A stretch of 64,000 nt of DNA, taken from NCBI GenBank assembly GCA_002914805.1, contig JXTB01000255.1:83489-147488 (forward strand). Reading direction: 5' to 3'. Positions 45,688 to 57,939 of the stretch are shown here, in pieces. A program made the position numbers and the translations under genes. Within the stretch, counting starts at the first letter, position 1; each line of letters opens with the position of its first letter. The stretch is from Parasponia andersonii. Taxonomy: Eukaryota > Streptophyta > Magnoliopsida > Rosales > Cannabaceae. The notes under the pieces were generated by a model. The model worked only from the letters and a program-made list of their open reading frames with translations. It was not told the DNA's origin and made no database searches.

Positions 45688-48600
45688 CTGTAACTCTCAC
45701 AGGAGTAGTGAAGAAGTGGTTCTAAGGACTAAAGTCTGGTTCAATCTCGTCCTGGCAACAACTTCAAACTGCGTAGAACAATGAAAGGCAAGAAGAAAAT
45801 CAACAACGACCTCTAGAAATTCAACGCGAAGTGCAAACTATTTTTGGAGGACCGCATGTTGGTGGAGATTCGAAGAGGGCGCAATATAGGTATGCACGAG
45901 AAGCTCGATAGCAGCCATTGACTAATGGCATGCACCTTGAGCAGTGACCACGAAAGCTTCAACGGATACCGGATATGGATATTACCTTCATAGAGCAGGA
46001 TACGAAGGAGGTCTATTAACCGCATAATGATGCGTTGGTCATAAAGATCAACTATAAAAGCACGCAGTTATGGCGAGTATTGGTCAAAAATGGAAGTGTT
46101 GTCAACATCTTGTACTATGACACCTTCAAGAAGATGAGGTTGAGTGAAAGCGACTGAAAGCCCATTGTCACTCTACTTTACGGATTTACTGGTAACAGCA
46201 TAATGCCCAGGGGCATGATTGAGTTAATGGTTAATGTTGGAACTTATCCTAGGGTTTCAACGGTAATGACCCAATTCTTGGTTGTAGATTACCCCTCTAC
46301 ATTCAATGCTGTACTAGGAAGACCAATATTGAGGGAACTTCGAGCAGTTACTTCAATCTACCACCTCGCTATGAAGTTTCCGACTCTACATGGAGTAGGC
46401 AAAGTGCGAGGCAACCAATATCAAGCGCGGACTTGTTATAATAATTCTTTAAAGCTCGCAGCAAAAAAGATATGGCACCTCGCACAATGATGGTCCAGCT
46501 GTAAGGTGAAGCGTCAAGTGAAACGTCAATCGAAGACCTCGACTCTCGAGAAATCGATGGAGAGATCAAGACTGGACCTATAGAAGACTTGGAAGATTTG
46601 TTGATTGATAGGTCTTCGAAGGTTTTAAAAATTGGAGCAAAGCTTCAAGAAACCATGTGAGCCTCATTGTTGCTTCTCTGAAATCAAACTTAGATATCTT
46701 TGCATGGTGACATTTGGACATGGTATGGATCGATCCGAATATCATGTGCCATCGCCTTAACATAGATAATAAAGAAGCCTGTACGACAGAAAAGAAGAGC
46801 TATGAATCCAAAATGTTACGTCATATTGAAAGAAGAGGTAGAGAAGTTGCTCGAAATTAGATTCATCAGGTAATCTTTTTACCCGAACTGGCTTGCAAAC
46901 TGAGTTTTGGTAAAGAAATCCAATGGGAAGTGGAGAACTTACATCGATTTCATCGACCTCAACAAAGCATGCCCGAAGGACAGTTTTTCCCTTTTAAGGA
47001 TCGACTAGCTTGTAGATGCTACATCGGGGCATAAACTCTTAAGCTTTATGGATGCATATTCTGGATACAATCAAATCCCTATGTACGAGCTAGATGATGA
47101 CCATACCTCGTTCATCACTGATTAAGGATTGTACTATTACAAGAAGATGCCCTTTAAACTCATAAACGCAGGAGTGACTTATCAGCATCTTGTCAATATG
47201 ATGTTTGTAAAACAAATTAGCAAGACAATGGAGGTATATGTTGATGACATATTGGTAAAGTCGAAGAAAGCTGAAGATCATGTGAAACACCTTGATGAGA
47301 TGTTCAAATTCTTTGGAGATATCAGATGAAGCTGAACCCCCAGAAGTGCATATTCGGAGTAGGGTCTGGAAAATTCTTGGGGTTATGGTTAATCAGCGAG
47401 GCATCAAAGCTAACCCTCAAAAGATACAAGCACTAATTGAAATGCAATCCCTTCGCAAACCCAAAGATGTGCAGAGCCTGGCGGGAAGAATGGCTACACT
47501 GAGTCGATTTATATCCAGGTCAACTAATGAATGCCAACCATTCTTCGAAGTATTGAAGGGTTCGATGAGGTTTGAGCGGATGGAAGAATGCGAGCAGGTG
47601 TTCCAAGAATTAAAAACACACTTGGGTTCTCCTCCACTTTTGTCGAAATCAAACCCAGGGGAAGAGTTATACTTGTATCTCGCTATTTCCAAATATACGA
47701 CAAGTGTTGTGTTAATTTGAGAAGAAGAAAATATGCAGCAACTTGTATATTATGTAGGTAAAAGATTATTTGATACTGAAACAAGATATCCAGAGATGGA
47801 AAAGTTGGCATTAGCGCTCATCATCGCATCTAGGAAGCTTTGACATTCTTTTCATGTGCACTCCATCAAAGTTTTCACGAATTTTCCATTAAAACAGGTT
47901 CTGCAAAAATCTAAAGCTTCAGGATGACTACTTAAGTGGGCCGTTGAGTTAAATCAATTCGACATCAATTTTCAACCTCACACTGCGATTAAAGGTTAAG
48001 TTCTCACAGATTTTATCGTAGAGTTCATGTATGATGTCAATCTTTCAACAAAAATGATCGATAAACCTACTATAGATTTATCAAGATTGTGGAAACTTTA
48101 TGTCGATGGATCGTCAAATGAGAATGGAGCCGATACGGGCTTAGTGCTAATCAGTTCTGAAAGGCATAATATTCATTGTGTACTTCGCTTCGAATAATGA
48201 GATAGAATATGATGCACTGATAGCTAGGCTAAAGCTTGCACAAGAAATAAAGTTCGAGATGATTGAAGTATATAGTGATTCTCAGTTAGTCGTTTGTCAA
48301 GTGATCGGTGATTATCAAGCAAGAGCAGGAAGAATGATGGCCTACTTACAGGAGGTACAATGACTGTTTTCGACATTTACTACTTATAGCATTCAACTTC
48401 TTCCTCGGATTAAGAATACTCGGGCAGATGCTCTAGCTAAGCTCACCTCAACAAAAGATGCAGAATTATTAAAGGTAGTTCCTGTCGAATTTCTTGCAAA
48501 ATCAAGTATCGAAGTAGAGCTTCAAGTGACCATACCGGTTGAAAAAAAGACCATCATGGATGGATTCTATAATGAAGTATCTACAAAATGGCGATCTTCT

Positions 48601-49112
48601 CAAAAGCAAAGACGATGCAAAGCGACTTTGAATAAAGGCATCTCGTTGTATCATCTATGATGGGAAGCTTTATCAAAGAAGTTTTAGCTCGCCGTTATTA
48701 TTATATGTTGATGAAGAAAAAACACACTACATTATGAGGGAAATCCACGAAAGAATATGCGGAAATCATTCAAGGAAACAGGCACTTACAAATAAGCTTC
48801 TCAGACAAGGGTATTTTTGGTCAACTATGAAGAATGATACAATAAAATTTGCTAGGTGGTATGACAAATGTCAATGATTTGCAACTGTTCCTAGAATGCC
48901 ACATGTTCCTCTAACTCCAATGACTAGTCCATGGCCATTTGCAGTATGGGGAATTGATATCATCGGAGTACTTCCATTGGCGCGAGGTAGATAGAAGTAT
49001 GCAGTGATCGCAGTCGATTATTTCACCAAGTGGACAGAAGCTGAAACCCGCAAAGAAGATCATAGATTTTGTTTACAAATCTATAATCTGTCATTATGGT
49101 ATACCACATATT
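45688..49112 (+). pseudogene. Family B copy 1 gag-pol remnant
   Basis: A short gag piece ('TLTGVVKKWF', about 45690-45773) is joined directly to sequence that in copy 2 lies 2.3 kb further on, so most of gag has been deleted. Then come a protease region in which the usual V-D-N-G-S reads V-K-N-G-S (codon aaa at 46085-46087), an RT with an intact Y-V-D-D at 47236-47247 and 'VNQRGIKANP', RNase H ('TRYPEMEKLALAL'), and a second RNase H ('YVDGSSNENGAD', about 48101). An integrase N-terminal zinc region ('EIHERICGNHS') and the first Asp of the DDE core ('IAVDYFTKW') follow. Integrase is truncated at 49112. Many stops occur, for example at 46485, 47123 and 47718. Confidence 0.8.
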
Positions 49113-49270
49113 TTGAAATTCTTATCTCTTTATTTGCTTTAATTTTATCTACCTTTTTCACACAGAATTCACATCTTGCAATTTTCTAAATTACTTATTG
49201 ACAAAATTTTCTAAATTACTTATTGACAAAACCTCCGTGAACACAAAGTAATCAAAACATACTCTCACTA
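49113..49270 (+). repeat. LTR/leader-like fragment fused to truncated pol
   Basis: From 'gaaattcttatctctttatttgctt' (49118, shown in part) the sequence matches 54205-54310, the U5/leader side of the family B copy 2 LTR. Integrase homology stops exactly here, so an internal deletion has joined pol to LTR-type sequence. A 26-bp direct duplication (ttttctaaattacttattga...) lies at 49180-49232. Confidence 0.5.
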
Positions 49271-49608
49271 TTTGTAGCTAGGTTTTGGCAAATATAGTAC
49301 CCACTGGAAATTTATTTTGTTTATATATATGTTCAGGTAACATCATGCATAAGAAAAGTAGAGCTTACAATTTTGCGAATCTCAATTGCACTTGTAATTA
49401 ATAAAGTAAGTCTACCGATGCAAGGGCATTAATACTTGAACACGAGAGTGGGTCCATGTGGTCTTTAGCCTCAAAGAAAACTCGGGGGCATAGAGTAAGG
49501 GTCTTCAAAGAAAGAGCCTTCAGAGTGTGCTCTCGAGCTTGATCATGGGTGAATCATGATTGATTGTACAAATAGATTGCGTATGTCCTACATCACCTTA
49601 CATATGAA

Positions 49609-49656
<48 letters not shown>

Positions 49657-49771
49657 TTCATAGGTATATGCTCAAACAATCTAATTTAGAAACAAAAACT
49701 GAACAAGTACGTTGAACCATATCTCCCTTTTGTTTATTTATTCGTACACATAAAAAAAAAAAACAATCAAA
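49271..49771. other. Intergenic DNA with a palindromic TA microsatellite
   Basis: No gene is seen. At about 49600-49663 a long (TA)n run is bounded by atgaatgaa on the left and ttcattcat on the right, so the whole tract is palindromic. 'actcgggggcat' near 49480 resembles a retroelement polypurine end, but nothing else supports that. Confidence 0.5.
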
Positions 49772-51243
49772 GAGAAATTAGGTCAAATATACATTATAAT
49801 ATACATATTTTCTTCCGTATGTTCTCCTTAATAAAAGTTTGTAAAATATGCATGTATCACCTGAAAAGTCATATTTATCCCTAATAAGTTATACGTCTCT
49901 CTTCTCTTTAACTAAGCCGAAATCTCTTCTACTGCATGACTCTATGTTTCTCTATATCTTGATTCTTCAAGTTAACCGTCATATAAAGAGTTGAAATTAT
50001 AAGATCAGAAAAGAATAAAAAAAAATACGAGAAAAGATAATTGGAAAAATTAAAAAAAAAAAAGAATTTGAGAAGAAAATCTCGATCTCATCCCTCATAT
50101 CGCCATCAGACTCATTATTTCCCTCTCTTCTCTCTTCATTCTTCTCCACTTAGTTATAGATATAGTTTAAAGTAACGTATTATCAAATTTTGAGAAGTTA
50201 TGAGATCATTTATGTGTTGAAAAATCATTTTGAGGTTCATTTTAGAAGTTTTAATGAAAAATCATGATAATTTTCGATGATATTTTGACGACAATTATAT
50301 TCTCAGTAAAATTTTGATGAAAAAGGTATTTTTGATAATTTTTAATGCATTTTTGATGAAGTTTCGATGCAATTTAGATGATATTTCGATAAAAATGGTA
50401 TTCTCAATAATATTTCGATAAAGTGGTATTTTTGATGTATTTTCGATGATAATTCGATAAAAGTCGTCTTTTTCATAATATTTGACAGAATTTTGATATA
50501 ATTTCGATGAAGTGATATTTTCGATAAAATATTATGTAATTTCGATGGCATCGAAAATTATTAAAAATACCACTTTATCGAAATATTACTGAGAATACTA
50601 CTTTCATCAAAATATTATCAAAATTGCATCAAAAATGCATTGAAATTGCATAGAAAATTATCAAAAGTACCATTTTCATCGATATTTTACTGAGAATATA
50701 ATTTTCATTAAAATATCATCGAAAAACCATCAAAAATCATCAAAAATTATCGCGATTTTTTGTTAAAACTCGCAAAATTAATCTCAAAATAATTTTTAAC
50801 ACATAAATGACCTCATAATATTTTGAAATAAGATAATATATTATTTTAAATTATATCCAGAACTAAATGGAGAAGAATGAAGAGAGAAGAGAGGGAAATG
50901 ATGAGTTTGATAAGACATGAGACATGAGAACGAGATTTTCTTCTCAAATTCTTTTTTTTTTTCCTTTTTCCAATTATCTTTTCTCATGTTTTTTCTTTTA
51001 TTCTTTTCTAATTTTATAATTTCAACTCTTTATATGATAGTCAACTTGAAGAATCGAGATACAAAGAAACATAGAGGTATAGAGGAGAAGAGATTTCGGC
51101 TTGGTTAAAAAAAAAAAAGACGTATAATTTATTGGGATAAATATGACTTTTCAAGTAACACATGCATATTTTATAAATTTTTATTAAGGAGAGCATATGG
51201 AGCAAAATATGCCTATTATGATGCATATTTGACCTAATTTCTC
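49772..51243. mobile_element. Foldback / long-TIR Mutator-like element (1472 bp)
   Basis: The left arm from 49772 (gagaaattaggtcaaatata) is repeated in reverse complement to the end at 51243 (gagaaattaggtcaaatatg when read on minus). Each arm is about 700 bp, and the arms almost touch near 50500-50540. Flanks are caatcaaa (49764-49771) and caattaaa (51244-51251), an 8-bp duplication with one mismatch, compatible with a MULE. The core (about 50270-50760) is built from degenerate 'ttcgataaa / gtatttttgat' units. No transposase is encoded; the small frames reflect the core repeats. It must depend on enzymes made elsewhere. Confidence 0.85.
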
Positions 51244-51251
51244 CAATTAAA

Positions 51252-53138
51252 TGGTGGATGAAATTTGAGCATCTGACTAGATATAGTTCCAATTAAGTAA
51301 TTGAAGGTTTAATTTTGAGTTTCTTTATGAACAAATGATAACTTCTAAATTATAAAAGTTTGCCCGGGTTTAAATATTCTAGCTTTTCTTGGAGTGTTCG
51401 GTTTTAAAAACCATACAAATTAAGGTGAAGATCATATCACCACGTCTATATTAATGTCCAACTCATGCATATAATTTTAAATTTTAAATAATGTATCCTT
51501 GTTTCATTGGATTAGACATAAATAGGACGTCAAAATTAGATATAAGTATTTTGAGTTCGAGAAAATTCTTCAATTAATGGGACGTTGGAACCGCTGCTTA
51601 CTTATCAACTAAGCCAACACCACATAAGCAGCCTTATGGGGCATTATATTTCTCCATATCTTCTGGGGAGCCAGTTTCCTAACGATATAACAAGAAATCG
51701 AGCATAATCCAGCGAATTACATATACTGAAGAAAGCCTGTCTATCCCTAAAAAATTAATCTCCTTTGACACTCCGCTAATATCAACTCGAGTATGAACCC
51801 AAAAATAAACTCATTAATAAAATAAAAACTGTCCAAATTAACGAGATCATTGGTCAAAATAATAGGATATTCTTATGTAACAGATTGTTTGCAGTACAAG
51901 GTCAAATTTTCCAATCACGTATGATCTTGATTTCAAAGTAATGTACTAGAAGATAACGTTTTTTTGTATTGTAAAATCTTTATTTCAAAGTAATATAATT
52001 TGCCGCTAAAAGTGAAAAATTTATGGCAAAAATCAACATATTGTGACCAAAAAGTTAGTAACAACTAAACATTTTAGTCGTAAAAAGTGTAATTTGTTGT
52101 GGCTAAAATTTACTCTTAGTACTTCTTTCATTACTACATTATAAGGGTGAATGATATCTTATCACTAAATGTTAATTTTGGGTCATAGTAAAGTTCGAGT
52201 TGGGACTAAATAATACTTTTAGTCAAAGGAAATTTTGCGACTGAAAAATTGTCACTAAATGGTGATTATTTTAGTGGCTATCGGAATTTCTATCCCTCCT
52301 TAGGCCATGTAGTTCACTAGTACTGGAAAGATTATTCTACTAAAAGGCTTGTTCTAGTGTTTGGTTTAAACTTTAGGCTAAAGAATATTAATTTCTTTGC
52401 AACCTCAATTCCAACATTTGTTTAAATTAGAATTACACCAGTCCAATCCAATCTATTGAATGACATTTCCATTCCTTACTAAATTTTTCTTTACGCTTTT
52501 TGCCCTAAATTAACATTTCTTCTTTACCCTCTAGTATTGGTCATTCTGGCCCTGTCGCTCACCACTGTTCATGTGCTTATGCATGTATCAGTAGTAATTA
52601 GGCATTTTTTCTATTACTTTTTTGGTTTATTTAAAAATCAAATAAACTATTTTAACATATTATAGTTTTTTTCTATTTTGATTTTAATAATATAATTTAA
52701 TTACATAAGATTAATAAATAATTAAAAATAAATTATAAGTTTTTTACTAAGTAAAATGATACAGCTTTTAATTAATTATATTCATAGGCTTTTTTTAGCT
52801 AATTATATTGGTAGCTTTTGAATCAATTTTAAATCTCAATAGTTAAACAATATATGGAATTTTAGAAATATGAATATTTTAGTCAATATAGCAATGATTT
52901 CATTCCATTCCAACATGCAACCAAACAAAATAATTCTTATTCCAATATTAATTTTAAATTTTAACTAAATAATGAAATATCATTCTTATTTCTATTCTGA
53001 TTCCATTTCATTACGATTCTAATTATTATTATAATTTCATTCTGCGAACCAAATACCACCTTAGTACTTTTGTTTCAACCTCATGAGCGACACTTTGCAT
53101 TTCTCAAACTCTTTTTCTAGCTCTCATGCACTATATGT

Positions 53139-53174
<36 letters not shown>

Positions 53175-53939
53175 ATATCTTGTTCTTTTTTTTAAAAAAA
53201 AAAAAAGAAAATTCACATTTTACTTTTTCTTGGGTTTCTAACACTTCTACCTAAAAAACAAAAAAGAATTACAAAAATATAGTCAATCAGATTTTTTTCT
53301 GATTCCCATACTATTGTTTTTTTCCAGAAAATACCACTTTTAAAAAAAAATTTAGAAAAATACTATTTTTAAAAGAGTTACTAGTATTTAAAAACTAGTT
53401 ATCAGTTACAAGTTATATACTAGTTATAATTATTTTTTATTACTAGTTATCAGTGCTCAAAAATTAATTATCAGTTACTAGTTATTATTTTTAAAAATAA
53501 CATTTTTGTAAAAATCTTTTTAAAATAATGTTTTTCTAAAAAAATACGACACAAGATCTAAAGAAAAATTGAGTCCTCCATACTCTTCTAAAAACACCAT
53601 ACAAGGCCTAATTTTCACATTTTTCTTCTCTTTGCATTTTAATTTTTTTCCTGAGCTCTATTATTATTGTTGTAATATCTAGATTCTAAAACAACTTTTG
53701 ATGTCTCCAGAAACCTCTTTGTTGTGTGGTCTAAAATCTATACGTTGGTCAATGTCAAAAAGGGAAAGTTAGCAACCGAATTGAACTCGTCAGGTCGCAT
53801 GAGAATTTTTCTGATCGAAGTACGACCTCCTCCGGATGAGTTAAGTGCGACCAGTAAGAAAAAAAAACTAGATCAAGCTTCATCAAACGGGTAATCTACA
53901 AAGAAAGGGAAACAAGTCTCTGAATAGAGATCGACCAAT
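51252..53939. other. Intergenic DNA with probable MITE fragments
   Basis: No gene is seen. From about 52000 to 52300 a noncoding segment repeats words such as 'tttagtcgtaaaa', 'gtggctaaaatt' and 'ttagtggctatc', typical of nonautonomous CACTA-like or MITE sequences. From about 52300 to 53065 the ends 'cttaggccatgtagttcac' and (minus) 'ctaaggtggtatttggttcg' resemble a pair of degenerate inverted termini around an AT-rich core. A (TA)n run lies at 53139-53170, and a degenerate 'actagttatcagtta' cluster at 53380-53490. Confidence 0.4.
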
Positions 53940-54310
53940 CATTCCATTTAAGTTATTACCCAATTATATTGTTACTCGAATTATATTTTTTGATTACACA
54001 CTTACCCATTTTCATAATTGGGAAATATTGAGCCATCGTCACCTATACGAGGGGAGCTCAGTATTGTTATAAAAAAAGGACTGGGCTACATTCTATAATT
54101 CTCTCTCTTTTTCTCACTTTGAGACTCAAAGAAACTCTTGTAATTCTCCAGAAAATAGTGAAGAATACTGGACGTAGGCTCATATTTTTTGGGGCTGAAC
54201 CACTATAAAATTCTTGTCTCCTTATTTGCTTTGATATATCAATCATTTTCACACATAAACTACATCTAAAAAATTTCTTAAATTCGTTGTTGACAAAATC
54301 TTCGTCAATA
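53940..54310 (+). repeat. Family B copy 2 5' LTR, promoter and U5 part
   Basis: A TATA box (gttataaaaaaagg, about 54066) is followed by a CT-rich initiator region and 'ggggctgaaccactataaaa', a layout typical of plant gypsy LTRs just before the U5. The part after 54205 matches the fragment at 49118-49270. The 5' boundary and the exact LTR end could not be fixed because the downstream 3' LTR lies outside the window. Confidence 0.5.
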
Positions 54311-54469
54311 ATTCGCGATAGAAAGAGGGCTATTCCAGTAAAAAGTTTGTTAATTTCGCTTCTTTAACAATAGTAAATACCAGAAACACTACTAGAAATA
54401 CTGGAACTAGCTAAAACCAACCCCAAAGTACTACTGCTGCACAGGTCGATCCTGCTTAAAATCAGCCTT

Positions 54470-57400
54470 CCGTGACCGTACTAGAAAATATTGTCTAGAG
54501 ACAGGATCGCATGGAGGAGGCACTGGTAAACCTTTAGTAAATCACTAATTAGATTAATGATTCTCTACAACGACTTGCTGAGGGACAGATGGTGACTCCA
54601 CCATAACACGAACGTATCAGAGATCATCTTGCTCAACTACCTGAGAGATGAATTCAGATCCTAGAGACAAGGAACTACGACTAGCACAGAGCCCAGTAGG
54701 AGCGTCATGAAGATCGTACCTCCAAGGGAAAAGGCAAGGTCACAAACTTGCCTCAGGAATCTGGTACTGAGAGTTCGAGTACTAATCGTGATCGTGGACA
54801 ACCTTCTCGAGAGTAACCGTCAATCATGATTGTCTAAGTAACGAGCAAAAAGGTCAATCGAGGAGCGTCTTTGAAAGGATTACTAGGGAGTTGAGACAGA
54901 ATCCTGTAGACCTGAGACAACACCTAGAATAGCGATGTAGTCATGAGTGATCCACATTGTATCATAATGACCGAAGTCGATCTCATCGCATTATTACATT
55001 AGAATCTTTACAAAGGTCATAGCAGACCCTACCTGACCAATCTCCGTATATCGTGATAATGACCAAAGGCCACCCTTGCCTCCAGTAAGAGATAATGCTC
55101 TTCCTTCGAATGTCGATGTTCATAATTTAAGGATCGCATTAGATGTATTTGCTGGCTGGGATAATGAGCTTACTGATGAATATCGTCAATCGCCACTCAA
55201 CGAGGAAGTTCGAGCTGCTGCCTTACCTGCTGGATTCAAACTTCTCACCATAAACACTTTTAATGGGAAAATTGATCCACAAGATCATATGGATCACTTC
55301 AACATGTTGATGTTCTTGTATGTTGCAGATGTTTTATTGTAACTCTCACAGGAGCAGCAAAGAAATGGTTTCGAGGACTTAAGTCTTGTTCAATCTCGTC
55401 CTGGCAACAACTTCAAACTGCGTTCTTGAGACAATTTGATGAACGTCTAATTGTGTACATTTATTATGGGATTAGATCATCATTATACACTTAGAGTTTC
55501 ATTGAATTCCGTAATTTAAAGTACTTTTGTAGACATAAGCATAAAAGCAAGAATTACCTCTAATTTGTGCTAAATATTTATTTCTGTGCAGGTTTTGTAA
55601 AATAGGTACAGATTCTAAACTACATGGTATTTTGATCCAATTCTTGAACTCATGGATTCTATACTCAATTATTCACTAATTCCAATTCATAAGATCTGCC
55701 CAGATTATTTTAAAATGGGTCTCAAATGGACAAAATTATAAATTGGACTGCACTCACATTTAGCCCGACACTCTTTATTGTTTGGCCCATTATGACCTCA
55801 TTACAATCTCAAATGGAGTGATTCTTGATGCTATGGACACATACACAAAATTATCTAGATGATTTGTTAATCTGGGTAAAAATATCGGATCTTTCCACAT
55901 AATAAGATCAGCAACCGATTTTGACTCAGCAGAACCTAACTTCACCAATTTTGCTATAAGTCAAGAAATACATCTCCAATGGATGCAATTTTGGTGGCAT
56001 ACGACTTCTAAGAGATAAGGCTTCAAGTTTTCTTCTTTGATCAAGACATTTCTCGTCCAAAATTCATGATGTTTCAGATACATCTTTGAGAGAGGCTGAA
56101 TCTGCCAAAATAAGTTGCCAACTTGCTCTTATCCTTAGTTTACAAATTTGACTTTGTATCTCTAAATTTTCCTATAAATAGATGCTTAAGCTAGGCTTAG
56201 GAGGCATCTTGGTTTTGTAAACTAGATCACTCTCTTTTATTCTCCTCTTGTTATTCATGATATTTTAATCTTGCTTTGCCTTCAAAGTAGTAAGAGTTTT
56301 ATGTTTATAGTTATATTCATATTGTTTTCATACTTGTTATTCTTCTTCATCATGTTTACTTAATTTTGCATGTTGCTAAGGTGAAAGGGTGAATCTCTTG
56401 GGGAAAAGATAGGTATAATCTAAATTCTAGGTAGACTTCATTGTTTATATCCTTTAATCATTGTTATATATGTGCTATTTAATTTTCTTAATCAATCTTA
56501 ATACCCTCCTTGTTAAGTGGTGGGTTTTGATTCATTGTAGTCAACCTTTGGCACAACAAATACTTAATTCCTTTTGTACCGGTTGTGCTAGGAAGGAATT
56601 TTGATTTGTTGTAGATATAAGGTGGCACCATGAATGCCTTGACCATATTTGCAAGTGTTGGCATTATCAAAGAAGGTAATTAAGAAAACTAATCTAATCA
56701 CATAAATAACTAATAATGAACCTTTAATGATTAATCTTCCGATTGGAACCTCCATTGTGTGTGGATTCCAATCGAGTGATAAAAGATCTTAGGTTATACT
56801 TATTTGATGTACTTAAGAGTGGATCCCCTAATCTTAGTAACTGTTTAATTTTGCAACTTTATATCGTTATATTTTTGTCATTTTTTTTTATATTGTCATA
56901 ATCATCCTATAACATAATTTCTTCTATCATCTTTATTCCTATAATATATGTGTTATGGTCTTGTATTATTCACTAACCTTCCTGTGGATCGACCTCGGTC
57001 TTACCGAGTAATTTATTACTTTGACACTCCTGCACTTGGGAAAAGACTTCATTAATTTGAATCAGCCACAATTCTAGGCTGCGAAGAATTTTACTATTCT
57101 ACTTGTCAATCTTTCTGCTATTCAGTAAGGTCTGGAGGAAACTCTACGATCTTACCTCAACCGCTTTACCTCAGAGTTAGCAAAGGTCAACAACCTACCT
57201 GAAGGGGGAGTTTTAACTCTAATGATGGTCATGGTGTGACTAGAGACTAAGCTATGAGAAAGTTGCTTGAGCAAGAATGGAGAACCCTTGAAGACTTCTA
57301 TTGAAGAGTTGGTCGGCATCTGAAGGTAGAATCTTCACGCGAGAATCTCCATAAGACGAAAAAAGAAGGTGGAAAAGATGCTGCTGGAGATACGACCACT

Positions 57401-57735
57401 ACTAACAATAATAATAACAAGAAGTCAAACAAAAGGAATAATGAACAATCAACTGAGAAGCAGCCCAAATAGAAAAAACAGGAGATTCCAAGATCTCCCA
57501 TGAGATTTAACAACTAGACTGAACTGAACGTACCCATAGATCATATCTATGCAGTCACAAATCAGCAGGAGCGATATTGTTAACCGGAACCGATAAAACA
57601 GGATAAAGCGAGGTGTGATTCCAACAAGTTCTGCCGGTATCACAATGATATTGGACATGATACCAATAACTACTATGCCTTAAAGGATGAAATCGAAAGA
57701 TTAATTAAAGAAGGGTGGTTGCGGTAGTACACTAA
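54470..57735 (+). pseudogene. Family B copy 2 gag, split by an LTR insertion
   Basis: The upstream half is a stop-ridden N-terminal region leading to the open frame 55076-55342 ('EVRAAALPAGFKLLTINTFN', 'KIDPQDHMDHFNMLM'). A frameshift then leads to 'TLTGAAKKWFRGL' and 'SISSWQQLQTAFLRQFD', the retrotransposon Gag core. After the insertion (55450-57085) it resumes with 'GLEETLRSYLNRFTSELAKV' near 57129. It ends with a zinc-knuckle-like CxxxxFCxYHNDIGHDTxxYYAL block at about 57614-57680, where the last Cys is Tyr. Several stops are present. Confidence 0.75.
55450..57085 (+). repeat. Athila-like solo LTR inside gag
   Basis: About 1.6 kb of noncoding DNA separates two parts of gag. It has a TATA box (cctataaatagatgc, about 56170). 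Near its end it reads 'cctgtggatcgacctcggtc', 'ttaccgagtaatttattac', 'ttgacactcctgcacttggg'. This matches the conserved 3' part of Athila-lineage LTRs ('CCTGTGGGATTCGACC...TGCACTTGCG'). No internal region is present, so it is a solo LTR. A clean 5-bp duplication could not be identified, so both ends are approximate. Confidence 0.65.
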
Positions 57736-57939
57736 GCAGAACAATGAAAGGCGAGAAGAAAACCAATAGTGACCTTAAGAAATTCAACGCGAAGTGCGAA
57801 CTATTTTTAGAGGACTGCATATTGGTGGAGAATCAAAGAGGGCGCAAGATAGGTATGCACGAGAAGCTCGACAGCAGCCATTGATCAATGTCATACACCT
57901 TGAGCAACGACCATAAAAGCTTCAATGGGTACCGAATAT

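Noticed and set aside
50342..50551. 69-codon minus-strand frame in the foldback core
   Set aside because: It is a translation of degenerate tandem repeats and changes with the repeat period.
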